Below are positions 11,480 to 23,196 of a stretch of DNA of 64,000 nt, piece by piece. The notes beneath the pieces are model-generated. The model saw nothing but the letters and a program-made list of their open reading frames with translations, did not search any database and had not been told where the DNA came from. Numbering within the stretch: the first letter of the stretch is position 1; each line of letters starts with the position of its first letter. The position numbers were made by a program, and so were the translations under genes. The DNA lies in contig OY821517.1 in assembly GCA_963682025.1 (NCBI GenBank), positions 94,423,946 to 94,487,945 on the forward strand, read 5' to 3'. Origin of the DNA: Cordilura impudica. Taxonomy: Eukaryota; Arthropoda; Insecta; Diptera; Scathophagidae.

Positions 11480-12450
11480 TTGTTTGTTTGACCGCTATAC
11501 AAATTTTTATTTTTCAACGGATTTTCCTGAAATTTTGTACACACGATCTATATACCCCAGGAAAGGTCGCCATACACTTTTTACCGGCCGCGCCTACTTT
11601 CACGCCCACTTTTTATGTAAAATTCATTTTCTGTTTTATTCATATTTGTTCATTATACAAATTTTTATTTGTTAACAGATTTCTCTGACATTCGGTACAC
11701 ACGATCCCTGTGCTCCAGCTAAGGTCACCATATACTTTTTATCGACCACGCCTACTTTTACGCCCACTTTTTATATACAATTCATTTTCTGCTTTTTGGT
11801 ATATTTGTTCGCTATAAAAAATTTTTATTTTTCAACGCATTTCTCTGAAGTTTGGTAGACACGATCTTTGTACCCCAGGCCAGGTCACCGGGTGCTTCTT
11901 TCGGCCACACCTACTTTTACGCCCACTTTTTGTATACAATTCGTTTTCTGTTTTTTGGTATATTTGTTTGTTATACAAATTTTTATTTTTCAACGGAATT
12001 CTCTGAAATTTGGTACACACGATCTCTGTACTCCAGTAAATGTCGCCATATGCTTCGTACCGGTCACGCCTACTTTAACGCCCACTTTTTCTATACAATT
12101 CATTTTATTTTTTGGTATATTTGTTCCCTATACAAATTTTTTTTTTCAACCGATTTCTCTGAAACTTGGTACACACAATATCTCTGCTCCAAGGAAGGTC
12201 GACATATTCTTAGTACCGGTCACGCCTACTGTTACGCCCACTTTTTGTATAAAATTCATATTCTGTTTTTTGGTACATTTGTTCGCTACACAATTTTTTT
12301 TAAACAGATTTCTCTGAAATTTTCTACACACGATCTCTGTACTCCAGAGAGGTCGCCGTATGATTCTTGCCGGCCACGCCTACTTCTACGCCCACTTTTT
12401 ATACAAAAATAATTTTCTGTTTTTTGGTATATTTGTTCACTATAGAAATT
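11480..12450 (+). repeat. ~160-bp tandem array inside the Helitron, about 6 units
   Basis: The phrase 'cgcccactttttatat' recurs at about 11601, 11763, 11921, 12083, 12237 and 12391, a period of 154-162 bp. Each unit also has 'ctctgaaatttggtacacac' and 'ttttctgttttttggtat' variants. Long apparent reading frames on both strands here are by-products of the repeat. Confidence 0.85.
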
Positions 12451-12462
12451 TTTATTTTATTT

Positions 12463-13145
12463 CGCAACAGCTGCGCGGCAGCACAGGTGTGGTTGCAAAA
12501 TGCGCGTAAGCGGCGCACAGCGCGCGACCGCGGACTCGGAACACAGCTCAGCTAAAATATCGCAATGCTCTAAAAAATATGTTTTAGGAATTAAAATAAG
12601 TAAACGAGAACTAAGTGGAGGCACGGGTAGTAGCTGCGAGGAAGCGGCGCGAGGCGCGCGGACGCGGACGCGACGGATGCGGACGCGACGCGCTCGCGGA
12701 ACACAGCTTAGCTAAAATATCGCAATGATCTGAAAAATATATTTTGGCGATTAAAATAAGTTGACAACAACTGCGCGGCAGCACGAGTGTGGCTGCAAAA
12801 CGCGCGGAAGCGGCGCGCGACTGCGGACCCGGACGCGACGGATGCGGACGCGACGCACTCTCGGAACACAGCTCAGCTAAAACACCGCAATGCTCTAAAA
12901 AATATGTTTTAGGAATTAAAATAAGTTAACGAGAACTAAGCGGCAGAACGGGTAGTAGCTGCTAGGTAGCGGCGCGAGGCGCGCGGACGTGGACGCGACG
13001 CGCTCGCGGAACATAGCTCAGCAAAAATATCGCAATGATCTGAAAAATATATTTTGGCGATTAAAATAAGTCGGCAACAACTGCGCGGCAGCACGGGTCT
13101 GGCTGCCAAACGCGCGGAATCGGGCGTGACTCGCTCGCGGAACAC
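12463..13145 (+). repeat. GC-rich alternating tandem repeat inside the Helitron
   Basis: Two related modules alternate. One begins 'caactgcgcggcagcac', the other 'gagaactaagcggc'. Each has a GC-rich block of CG-dense 'gcggacgcgacg' repeats, then 'cggaacacagctcagctaaa' and an AT-rich tail ('atcgcaatg...ctaaaaaatatgttt'). About five modules are present. The GC-rich blocks stand out sharply from the AT-rich surroundings. Confidence 0.85.
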
Positions 13146-13988
13146 AGCTAAGTGAAATGTCGTATGACAAATTTTATCTACTTATGTGAAATAATTACCT
13201 GTTGATCAAAATAGGCCACACATATACTATAAGCAGTTGCTTAAAGAAACCTTGCGACACAATATTAAACGTCGCATTAGTCTTTCATTTCTGAATTCAT
13301 CTCTGAAACTTGAATTTGACGTCTCTGCTCAATGATGATCACTTATTGAATGAAGTAATTCAATTTTTAAAAGTTTTGATTTCTTTAATTTGCGAACCAT
13401 TCCGTTATATATGATGTTTATAAATAAACTGAAAAAAAAACTTAAAGCGATTTCGCAACTTATTTCTGAAGCATTTTTGCTGCAGCATCTTATAAAAACA
13501 TCTAAATTAAAAAATCAAAAAATGTTTAATTGAAATAAAAAATGAATTTACTGCCCATACAAATTTTTGGAGAGAAAGTTCATTTTATTGGGGAATTTGT
13601 TAATTGGGGACTAAGTACTCAGCGCCTGCTAAGCATAGTGAACCATTTTTCAAGTCAAAGGCCTTTTTATCCCGGGCAAGACCGGGTAAAAATAGCTAGT
13701 GCACTATAAATAAGTAATTGTATATTTAAGTCAAGTTTATATAGAATTATGCATGTTCATCTATTTTAATAAAGTAAACAAATATAATTGGCACTACTGA
13801 AATAAAAATGCATTTGTATAAGAACAGCTGTATATATATTGTTATATGTTGCTGTCATTTTCAAAAAAATTAAGTAGCTGTCTACTCGACTACAAGTGCT
13901 GTAGGCGCAGTCGTCTATGTGTTTCATGCATTAGTGCTCAACAACTTAAAAGTTTATCATATCAGGGAATAGTAATACTAACATCTTT

Positions 13989-15960
13989 ATTTAACCCTTT
14001 CTCTACAACTTTTTACTGGGTAGCTGAAAAATTCAAATTTTTTAAATTTTTTACCCTAAATGTGTTTTTTAGAATGTATCCATATGGTTACAAATTTCGT
14101 TTGTGGTAAAAAAAAATAAATGCTAAGAATTTATTATGTGATATATTTAAGTTTTTATTTACTTCAGTAGTTTTAGTACATAAAACTAAATAGTTTTTAA
14201 TAAAATCAAGTAAATTAAATACTTACACATATAAACTAAAAGGCATGTACTTAAAATTCAGATAATTATAATAAATAAACACCATAAATTCATACTGAAA
14301 ACTAAAAACATATTTTTAGTTCTCTATTAGTTTGATATATAATGAAAGTCCTTGAAGTAATCTCTCGATCCATTGGGAATGCACATAAAAATATCGCAAT
14401 TTGCACACATATATCTCGTTTGCCCCATACATTCTTTGACTTTGCATCTGCCTTTAACGTTCGAGTATTTCGACCAATGTTGATATCCATCATATCGAAC
14501 AGAAGTTTATGATGCAGCCTTTCGTCCCTTTCCGGAAGTCGTGGGACTAATTGGAATATCCTTATCTAAACATAATGCTGGATGTCCTCGTTTACTAGGA
14601 ATATGCCTGTTTATTGGACAGAGCTTAAAGCCCATTCGCAACATCATTACGAAAGCTCAATACGGCCATATACTTGTTGTTTTCATATTGGCTTCGTAAT
14701 GCTTTCTGTATCCTAACCACGAATTGCATATAGATAAATCAATAAAATGGTCAAATATCTTAAGAGTCCAATTTCCAGATCTTATTGAAATTCTATACAA
14801 AAAAAGGCGAAAATCCATTTCGTCTACCCCTCCCATACGTTTTCTTTTTCAGCACAAAATTGGGACACTACCTTCATGGGTTCATGGCCACGATTTGATG
14901 ACAAAAGCTGCACACCTCCTCCGTCTAGCCATCTAAAAAGAAAAATATTGTCCTCTTTTTCCACATGGTAGTCAAAACTTCCACGACCTTTTTTTTCAAC
15001 TCCATTTCAGATTTGAAATCAATTTTGCCAAATCTGTTTCCCCTAATAGTACCTCTAGACCATATTCCTTTTTAACGTCAACACAGTGCCAAATTATGAG
15101 TCGTGAAATAGTTATGAAATAGATTTTATGATTCTTTCCTTTAGGAATAGTTTTTGAAAGATGGAGTACAATATCAGAGCAGAAGCTTAATTTTTAGCCC
15201 GTTAAAATTGTTCCTTTTCCTTGATAGATTTCAAAATCATAAACTATGCCATTTGAGCTATATAGACAATATATTTTAGTTCCGCATTTGGTGGGTTTGT
15301 TCGGCATATATTGCCGCAATGTGGTTTTTCCTTTAAAAGGAATCATTATCTTATCTACTCAAAGATTTTCAACTCTTGTGAGATAGTATGATTTTTGTGT
15401 AAACATATTTATTAGTGGACGAATTTTGTGCAGCTTGTCGTTTTGTAGTGCGTTTGTTGTGAACTTTAAATTATTTCTTATATTATGGAATCTTTATCTT
15501 GTCATATTTTCTGGGAATACTGGTATTACAGTACCCATTACCCAATACATTTTCAAACTCGTATAACCAATGTTACCAATCATTATCTCTAAAACCAGAA
15601 ACTTTAGAAGTTCTTCGGCAGTCAAATTGATAGATTTCCCATTTTTAATCATTGATGATTGGTTTGTTTAACACACAAGCTGTTGAAGAAAGTCTTCCGT
15701 AAAGTACTACAAAAAATATTCCACAGGTAATTTTATAGTTTTGTTTGGATAAGTTTCAGTAAAAGTTGTCTCTGGAGTGAACCAAGAATCATTTTGCCAA
15801 CAGTATTGGTCACTCTTTTTGAGTGGAATTTCAGGAGCTTGAAAAATTGTGGAATTATCTTGGGCAGAACTATCAACAGAATAATTCTCTGATTGGAGAT
15901 TTTTCAAACATGAACTGTACTATCACCTAAATAATTGTGCGCAATTTCCATATCCCTAGC
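13989..15960 (-). pseudogene. piggyBac-like transposase pseudogene
   Basis: Right to left: an N-terminal segment (~15907-15720, PEIPLKKSDQYCWQNDSW, NKTIKLPVEYFL); LHKIRPLINMF (~15440); a strongly conserved core at ~15360-15205 (VDKIMIPFKGKTTLRQYMPN, then PTKCGTKIYCLYSSNGIVYD); SDIVLHLSKTIPKGKNHKIYF (~15175-15120); GTIRGNRFGK; WLDGGGVQLLSSNRGHEPMK (~14935-14875); and a C-terminal Cys-rich segment (RYMCANCDIFMC, ~14425-14390). This is the order of piggyBac/PGBD transposases. The first catalytic Asp is kept (VDK). A one-base deletion at about 15115 removes the Asp of the expected DN motif, and stops break several blocks. 'TTAACCCTTTC' at ~13992 could be its 3' terminus; I did not find the other end. 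Confidence 0.8.
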
Positions 15961-16475
15961 AGCCTCATCATTGTCAACATCTATATCTTCTCAAGAAAGC
16001 ACTTCTAATAAAAAGTTTCCATTGCTACTAATAGCATCAAATAAGTTGTTAATAAGCTCAGTTCCTTCTGTTCTTCTATGTCAGCAACGTCTGTATCATT
16101 GAAACTGGTTAAAATTCTTTCAATTTCAGAGTCCTTTATTTCCGTTGATGTTTTCTTCTAAGTTGAAAACGAGTATCAGCAGAGTTAAAAATATACGTCT
16201 GCACCATCGCAGCCAAACGCAAATTGATTTTTTTTGTTTTGCCTGCGTAATGTTTACAACCACAACCTGCTTTTGGAACAATATGGAGGATACATTACTT
16301 GAAGTATCAAATAAACAAAATTTACTGCCGAATTCTAATATAAACTTTATTATATACGTTTGCCATGTTTAAAAATAAAATAAGATGGTCACACGTATAT
16401 CTAATCTGTAATATAAATAATCTAACCAATAAAAACAAAGTTTTTATTAAAACTCTTTCTTTCCTTATGCATATG
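15961..16475. other. AT-rich, no gene seen
   Basis: May include 5' sequence of the piggyBac copy, but no terminal TTAA inverted repeat partner was recognised. Confidence 0.35.
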
Positions 16476-16479
16476 AATT

Positions 16480-17105
16480 TTGAATCTCTCCGTTACTGTG
16501 CGTGACTATTTTAAAATAAATCTTTCGTCACAACAAGTCTATGAACAAAGTTTCAGATCGATCGGATGAGGGGAAGTGAGGTGAGGAAATGGCGTCTAAA
16601 TCACTCTGTGACTGTGCGTGACTATGTCAAAGTTAATCTTTTTTCGCAGCAAGTCTACCGACCGAGTTTCAGATCGATCGGATAGGGGGAAATTAGTTTT
16701 AAATCAATCCGTGACTGTGCGTGACTAAGCGTGACTGTATGTGACTATGTCAAAGTTAAACTTTTTTTACCTTAAATATATCGACCAAGTTTCAGATTGA
16801 TTGGATAAGGGGAAATCCGTTTTAAATCTCTCCTTGGTTTTGCGTGACCATGCATGAGTGTGCATCACCATGCGTGACTGCGCGTGATTAAGTCAAAGTT
16901 AATCTTTTTTCACAGCAAGTGTATGGACCAAGTTTGAGATCGAGCGAATGAGGGGAAAGGACATTTAGATCACTCCGTCACAGTGCGTGACTACCCCAAA
17001 ATTAATCTGTAGTCACAACAAGACTATGGGCGAAGATTCAGATCAATTGGATAAGGGAAATGGGGTTAACCCACGACAGTCAGACTGAGAGTATGAGTTA
17101 AAAGA
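16480..17105 (+). repeat. diverged ~100-140-bp tandem repeat D, about 5 units
   Basis: Units contain 'gtgactgtgcgtgactat', 'tcaaagttaatctttttt', 'agtttcagatcgatcgga' and 'aggggaaat'. The start phrase occurs near 16495, 16610, 16712, 16856 and 16980. A single related unit lies at 28320-28485 inside another element. Confidence 0.75.
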
Positions 17106-17138
17106 AAGAGTTTAAAAAACTTTTTCCACAAAAAAAAA

Positions 17139-17930
17139 AAACAAGTAAGAAATTTATAGTCGGTCTGGATACCCTATACAATCCGTTTAAGGACCCCTAC
17201 CTCTCAGGCCCAACTAACTGGATATAGAAAATAAGCTTAAACCAAAGCTGAGTGGGATTTTTATTAATTTTTTTGGCTGCAGATATGAAAAAGTTCATAT
17301 CGGATGCTATATCTATATAGGGACTAGGCCCAAAAATGGACCGATCGTAACCATGTTTGGTAAAGTCTCTTGTATTTTGCAAAAATAAATACAAACAAAA
17401 TTTGAGAAGAATCACTGCGATATTTTTGTTTTTTTATAGATTTGAGTAAAGTCGGGAAGCAGCTCTATATGGGGCCTATGACTAAGAGTTGTCCAATAGG
17501 GATCATTTTTGAACTACTGATTAATGGATGTAATAAACACATACAAACCCAATTTGACTAAGATTTATATGATAATTTGGATCTTATGGCAATTTATATT
17601 GATTTCATAGGGGTCATTTGTATGGGGGCTAGGTCTGAACATGAACCGATTCTCACCAATTTCAATAGCGTTCATCCTATGGCCGATAGAAGATTATATA
17701 CGAAATTTCATCGAAATATATTCATATTTGCGACTTGCAGTTTGATTACAAGATTTGCACGAACACACAGACGTACGGATGGACGGACATTGTTAAATCA
17801 ACTCAAAAAGTGATTCTGATTCGATCGGTATAATAAAAGATGGGTCTAGGTCAAATATTTTTGGTTGTTACAAACAGCAGCACAAAATCATTATACCTAA
17901 ACCACATAGTGGTATAGGGTATAAAAAATA
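17139..17930 (-). repeat. mini-me/Helentron-like element
   Basis: Reverse orientation. The hairpin region at the left is damaged ('agtcggtctggatacc': the second arm is deleted). The rest of the body and the head 'ccacatagtggtatagggtat' are intact. Confidence 0.86.
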
Positions 17931-18051
17931 TTAAAAAGCCAATTATATAATTAAAGATGGGTCTAGGTCAAATATTTTTGGTTGTTACAAACAGCAGCAC
18001 AAAATCATTATACCCAAACCACATAGTGGTATAGGGTATAAAAAATATTAA
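17831..18051 (-). repeat. tandem ~110-bp duplication of the mini-me head
   Basis: The head (from 'taaaagatgggtctagg' through 'gggtataaaaaatattaaaaagcc', ending 17940) is repeated almost exactly at 17941-18050 in the same orientation. The duplicated unit includes ~20 bp of flanking sequence, so this is a genomic tandem duplication rather than a separate insertion. Confidence 0.85.
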
Positions 18052-18060
18052 AAAGCCGTT

Positions 18061-18712
18061 TTTTATACCTTATACCACTATGTGGTTTGGGTATAATGAC
18101 TTTGTGCTGCTGTTTGTAACAACCAAAAATATTTGACCTAGACCCATCTTTAATTATACCGATCGAATCAGAATCACTTTCTGAGTTGATTTAACAATGT
18201 CCGTCCGTCCGTCCGTCCGTCCGTCTGTGTGTCCATGTAAAGCTTGTAATCAAACTGCAGGTCGCAAATATGAATATATTTTGATGAAATTTGGTATATG
18301 AGCTTTTCTCGGCCACGGCATGAACGCTATTGAAATTGGTGAGAATCGGTCTATGTTCAGATCTAGCCCCCATACAAATTACCCATATGAAATCGACATA
18401 AATTGCCATAAGATCCAAATTGTCATATAGATCTTACTCAAATTGGGTTTGTATGCGTTCATTACATCCACTAATGAGTAGTCCAAAAATGATCCCTTTG
18501 ACCCCATATAGAGCTGCTTCCCGATCTTCACTTAAATCTATTAAAAAACAATAATATTGCACTGATTCTTCTCAAATTTTGTTTGTACATATTTTTGCAA
18601 AATACAAGAGACTTTACCAAACATGATCAGAATCGGTCCATTTTTGGACCTAGTCCCTTAATAGATATAGCATCCGATATGAACTTTTTCATATCTGCAG
18701 CCAAAAAAATTA
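18061..18712 (+). repeat. mini-me/Helentron-like element, 5' part of split copy
   Basis: Plus orientation, head to the 'ctgcagccaaaaaaatta' position, where a LINE interrupts it. The missing tail is found at 20731-20863. This head lies head-to-head with the copy ending at 18050. Confidence 0.88.
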
Positions 18713-20730
18713 TTTATTTATTTATTTATTCAGTCTATGGAATCATCCTTACAGACTACTTAAAGTATATGTACATTTATATTATAATTTATATATATAA
18801 TGAAACATTTAACAAAATTGATATATAACATTTATTTAATTCAGTTGATTTAATGCATTTAAGTGTAATATAATATCTCTTCTCACAATATCCAAACTTT
18901 TATTAAAATCAATAAACTGATACAGCATATTAAACTCATCACAAATTCTACGTAGTGGATTAAAATTAGCATAGTTTGTACAATAATATTTGATAGTTAG
19001 AAAGTTATAATTTCTTGATGATCGAAAAGGAATATTTATATTTATTTTGTTGATAAGAAATTCAGATTTAAGACTACCATTTAACAGTTTTAACAGGAAA
19101 GTAACATTTAGCATATGTCTGCGACTTTTCAATGAAGGAAGCTTAATTAGAGCCAGACGATTTTCATAAGATGGCAACCTCATATTAGGATCCCAGCCCA
19201 AACCACGAAGACAAAATAACAAAAATTGTTTTTGAACTGATTCAATTTTATTCGAATGTATATGATATTGCGGATCCCAGACTACAGACCCATATTCGAG
19301 TATTGGTCTTACCAAGGTAGTAAACAATTGTTTTGTCGTATACGGATCCGAAAACTCTTTAGCCCACCGTTTAATGAATCCAAGTACACCAGTAGCTTTA
19401 TTTATTGTTAGCGAAATATGACTTCTAAAGTCTAATTTTTTATCCAGAAGTACGCCAAGGTCGTTGAATGAATCAACTAAATCAAGCACAGCATTATTCA
19501 TGATATACCGACCATTTATTGGAATTGATCTTGTAAAAATCATATATTTGCATTTTTTGACATTTAGGTCCATTAGATTCATATTACACCAAGTAGTTAA
19601 ACGATCAATATCATTCTGTAAAAGTGATTGTTGATCAAGATTGTTGAGGGTAAAAATTAACTTTACATCGTCTGCATACATTAATGTAGTTGAGTGTTTA
19701 ATTACAGAAGGAAGATCATTTATAAATAGCGTAAATAAAAGAGGTCCCAAGTGACTACCTTGAGGTACACCAGATAATACTTTTATGTTGTTGGAATACG
19801 AGTTACGAAACTTAATACATTGTGTTCTGTCTTTTAAATATGATCCGATCCATTTTATTAGCATTATACCAAAGCCCATACGGTCAAGCTTAAACAACAA
19901 TAGATCATGATTTACTTTATCGAATGCCTTGCTAAAATCATTATAAATAACATCTGTTTGTTTCATATTAATAAAACCATCATTTATTAAAGTTGTAAGC
20001 TCCAAAAGATTTGTTATTGTAGAGCGTGATTTGCAGAATCCATGTTGCGTTGGAGATATGACAGAGGACACATGATGTGACAACGTGTCATATATAAGTT
20101 TTTCAAATAGTTTTGGAATAGCACTTAATTTAGCAATACCTCTATAATTCGAAATACCAGCTTTAGATCCAGACTTAAAGAAGGGAATAATAAATGATTG
20201 TTTCCAAATGGGAGGAAAGTAACCCAATTTAAGGGATATGTTAAACATATAAGTCAAAGGAATATACAATAAATGTGCGCAGCGCTTCAAAATGCAACTA
20301 GGAACACCGTCAGGACCAGCAGCATACGACAATTTTAATTTTGTCAGGGCATTCAGAACTGTATGTTGATTGATGGATGGTATATTAATAATTGAAGATT
20401 CCGATATTGTGTATGGATACAGATTATTAAATACTGTCGAAGAATAAGTTGATGCAAAAAAGTCTGCAAACATATTACTTATGGAGTTATCATCTGAAGA
20501 TTCTAAATCACCGTACTTCATAACCGAAGGAAAGTCCGCAGTACGTCTTTTAGAATTAATAATTTTATAAAATGATTTTGGATTATTTTTTAGATTATTC
20601 CTTACTTAATTAAATAGTTATTATAGGCCAATTGATTAGCAATAATAAATTCCGATCTTGATAACGAGTATTTCATATAGTCTATCAATGTTCCATATTT
20701 TCTATAATTTTTGTACATTTTTGTATTGTA
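18713..20730 (-). mobile_element. 5'-truncated LINE (non-LTR retrotransposon) nested in mini-me
   Basis: Minus-strand LINE lacking ORF1 and the endonuclease. Its 3' end at the left is an (AATA)n-type tail (18715-18733) after a ~110-bp 3' UTR. Its 5' truncation point is near 20730, where mini-me sequence resumes. Upstream of the long RT frame the coding sequence continues in another frame (SRSEFIIANQLAYNNYLIK, about 20670-20605), joined by a single-base deletion near 20602. Confidence 0.85.
18836..20521 (-). CDS. LINE reverse transcriptase ORF (561 codons, N-terminally truncated)
   Basis: Reverse transcriptase of a non-LTR retrotransposon, copying element RNA at a nicked target. Conserved blocks in order: 'AAGPDGVPSCILKRC' (~68-82), 'YRGIAKLSAIPKLFEKLI', motif A with catalytic Asp ('NDFSKAFDKVNHDLL', ~193-207), 'GVPQGSHLGPLLFTLFINDL' (~253-272), and the catalytic YADD (~284-287). 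A C-terminal part follows ('NDLGVLLDKKLDFRSHI', 'RPILEYGSVVWDP'). The frame is open from 20521 to the stop at 18836, so the copy is fairly young. Truncation of the front end means it is non-autonomous. Clade (Jockey/CR1/I-like) is not certain. Confidence 0.85.
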   Translation of the reverse strand: MKYGDLESSDDNSISNMFADFFASTYSSTVFNNLYPYTISESSIINIPSINQHTVLNALTKLKLSYAAGPDGVPSCILKRCAHLLYIPLTYMFNISLKLGYFPPIWKQSFIIPFFKSGSKAGISNYRGIAKLSAIPKLFEKLIYDTLSHHVSSVISPTQHGFCKSRSTITNLLELTTLINDGFINMKQTDVIYNDFSKAFDKVNHDLLLFKLDRMGFGIMLIKWIGSYLKDRTQCIKFRNSYSNNIKVLSGVPQGSHLGPLLFTLFINDLPSVIKHSTTLMYADDVKLIFTLNNLDQQSLLQNDIDRLTTWCNMNLMDLNVKKCKYMIFTRSIPINGRYIMNNAVLDLVDSFNDLGVLLDKKLDFRSHISLTINKATGVLGFIKRWAKEFSDPYTTKQLFTTLVRPILEYGSVVWDPQYHIHSNKIESVQKQFLLFCLRGLGWDPNMRLPSYENRLALIKLPSLKSRRHMLNVTFLLKLLNGSLKSEFLINKININIPFRSSRNYNFLTIKYYCTNYANFNPLRRICDEFNMLYQFIDFNKSLDIVRRDIILHLNALNQLN

Positions 20731-20864
20731 TTCCCACTCAAATTTGGTTTTTGCTTATTTTCAATGTCCAGTTAGTTGGGCCTAAGAGACAGGGTTTCTA
20801 AACGCATGGTATAGGGTAACGTATAGTCGGTCTAGACCGACTATAATTTTCTTACTTGTTTAAG
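20731..20864 (+). repeat. mini-me/Helentron-like element, 3' part of split copy
   Basis: Resumes at 'cccactcaaatttggttt' and carries a perfect AGTCGGTCTAGACCGACT palindrome (about 20825-20842) and the end 'tttcttacttgttt'. It completes the copy begun at 18061. Confidence 0.88.
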
Positions 20865-20974
20865 ATTGTTTTCGATTTTTTTTATAATATAATTTTAAAA
20901 TGCTGTATTTTTTTCAGTGTAAGAAAAAATTAAAAAAAAAAGTATTGTAAATGATCCAATGTATGAAATCCAAA

Positions 20975-21330
20975 TCGAATCCTTTACGCGAAGATTGCGT
21001 AGAAGTGGCCTCCAAAGATGAATGTATCCATACGGATACAATATAGCGAAAAGGTTAAGTTGCTGGAAAGTAGCTGAAGTAATAATGATGCCAAAACCTG
21101 GAAAGGAAATTAAGATCATTAACTCCTATCGACACATATACCTGGTACCAGTTATAAAACTTTTTGAAAATATTATGGGTCTTAGACTGAATAAGATTAT
21201 TCAATTAAGGAGAATAAGACCAAACCATCAATTTGGTTTTCTCAAAATCCATTCACCAATTTATCATGTGCATAGAGTTACACTTACTATAGAAATTAAT
21301 ATTGACCACTTTCTATGAAGATAAGCTATT
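20975..21330 (+). pseudogene. Jockey-clade LINE RT fragment
   Basis: Reads CWKVAEVIMMPKPGKEIKII, NSYRHIYLVPVIKLFENIM and NHQFGFLKIHSP..HRVTLTI, the N-terminal RT blocks before motif A. The 98-codon frame is open at 21022-21318 but isolated: no motif A or YADD follows. Confidence 0.7.
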
Positions 21331-23190
21331 GTTTGAAATTTGGGGATATTTTTCAGAAAATTTTTCATCACGATTTGGCAAAAAATTTTACTGTTTGCAA
21401 TTGGAAATATATCGACATAAAATTCTTAAAATTTTAAAGGATTCCGACAATAAATATGAAGGTATTACGGGTTTGATATTTTAAAGTAATCCGGCCGAAA
21501 TTGTGGCTTGGAAAAGATCAAATACATACTGTAAAAAAGTGCAAAAATTTGCTCTTATTTAAAGTTTGAGATAATTTTCCAGAATGACTTTGTCCTTGTA
21601 GAAATGATAGTCAATTTCCGATCTGTTTCGAATACTAATTTTCCCACGCCACTACGCCAGTCTGATTCAAGTGATATGTAAGAACAATATTCCTAGTACG
21701 TATATATTTGTTATACTCTATACTTTCAGATATGAACAAATTTTTTTTTACTACGCGACCTACACTATTGGTTCGAACAGTTCATAGGCTCTCATATAAA
21801 TGTTGTTTCTTTTGACATTTCAGTTTAATATATTTGAGTCTTCACCATATACGACTTTACAACATTTTATCAATTTGCTTATTGTCTTAAAACATTTACA
21901 GAATATCAGAATCAAGTGTTGACAAATGGAATCATATGTACCTGTTCTTACCATCAGGGTCATACATATAATAATAGAATATTTGCTGTTTTGAATTTCC
22001 GTAAATACAGTTCCAAATTTCATGTAATTATAACAAATAAATAGTAAATAATGTATTCTTTAAGTTGTGCTGAAATGCAATAAAACACCAAAAAAATCAG
22101 GTTCGTCATTAACAACGATATTGTCGGTGTACATACTTGTGTCATTACCACCATTAATTTTGAGCCAACTCTGTTGCAAGGTGTCTAGACAGAAAACCTA
22201 TTAATCACATACATACGTATGTACGTACTCATACATGCAACAATATCGCACAGAAATTGCACACTTAACAGCTTAATATATTTCACTCGTTCATTCATTC
22301 ATTCATTTATTCAATCGTTCATGCATGCAGATTTTTTTATACAACAAACAGTTGTTTCATTCATTGATGCTCAACATTTTTATATTTGTTTTGTGTTTAA
22401 TGCATTTCTTTTTTGTTCTTCTTTATAATTTCGTATCCTATAAAATGTAAGAGTTTTTTTTGCACCCGTATCCCTTTAACTGCGTATAAATGTCAACTTT
22501 TTATAATCGGTAAAAAAAAATATTATCATTTCACTAGCATCTGCTATAAACATTACTGCCAAGTACATGCATGGAAGTTTTAAACATGCCTATAGACATG
22601 GAGCTTCTCCAAAACAAGAAACATTCAGCCAGTCGGTGTAGGAAAAAGCAATAGTAATAAAAATTATGGCACCCATGTGAAAATGTCAGAGAGTCATGTA
22701 TGTTTATTATAAACAAAACTCGTATTTGAAAGACGAAAATTACATGACAACAAACTGTTTATTTTAATTTGATTTAAACTTTTAAAAATTTTATAGATTT
22801 ACGCTTTAACAAATAAAATTAATCATAATCTTAAAAAATCTTGAAATACCGAAAACGTAATGAGAAAAGCTACATCAGAAAGGCTTTTTGTTTATCAGTA
22901 TCAACTTTCAGCTTTTAGTTGCAAACATCACTGCTGTAATAGTGTGCTGCCAATAAATATAGGAATCCTTAATAATTTTCGACTGACCGAAAGACGACTT
23001 TTATAAATTTAATGAGAACAGCACCGTTATTGACAACCATCTATATTAGATGGTGTTGACCGATTTACATACATATGTATATATATATGAAGAAAATTAA
23101 GAGGAACCTTTAGGCATTGTGCATGGAATGGAGTCAGCAAATTAACAGTGTTCCAACTGGTTCCAAAAAAGGCTTCGATTTAGTCTCGCT
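21331..23190. other. AT-rich intergenic, no gene seen
   Basis: Simple ATTC-type repeats at about 22288-22312 and a short palindrome-rich stretch at 22209-22235. No coding motif recognised on either strand. Confidence 0.4.
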
Positions 23191-23196
23191 AATATC

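Larger units (their letters stand above)
11429..13699 (+). mobile_element. non-autonomous Helitron, complete ends
   Basis: The 5' end is TCTATATATATAAAATTC preceded by host A (11428). The 3' end is CTAG (13696-13699) followed by host T. A short hairpin (CCCGG...CCGGG, 13672-13687) lies about 10 bp before CTAG. These are the diagnostic Helitron ends and insertion site. The interior is two tandem arrays plus a unique 3' part (~13150-13690), with no Rep/helicase gene. A second copy in inverse orientation begins at 62608. Confidence 0.9.

Noticed and set aside
11460..12412. Long Phe/Thr/Cys-rich frames (for example 186 codons at 11852)
   Set aside because: Produced by the ~160-bp Helitron tandem array, with parallel frames on both strands.
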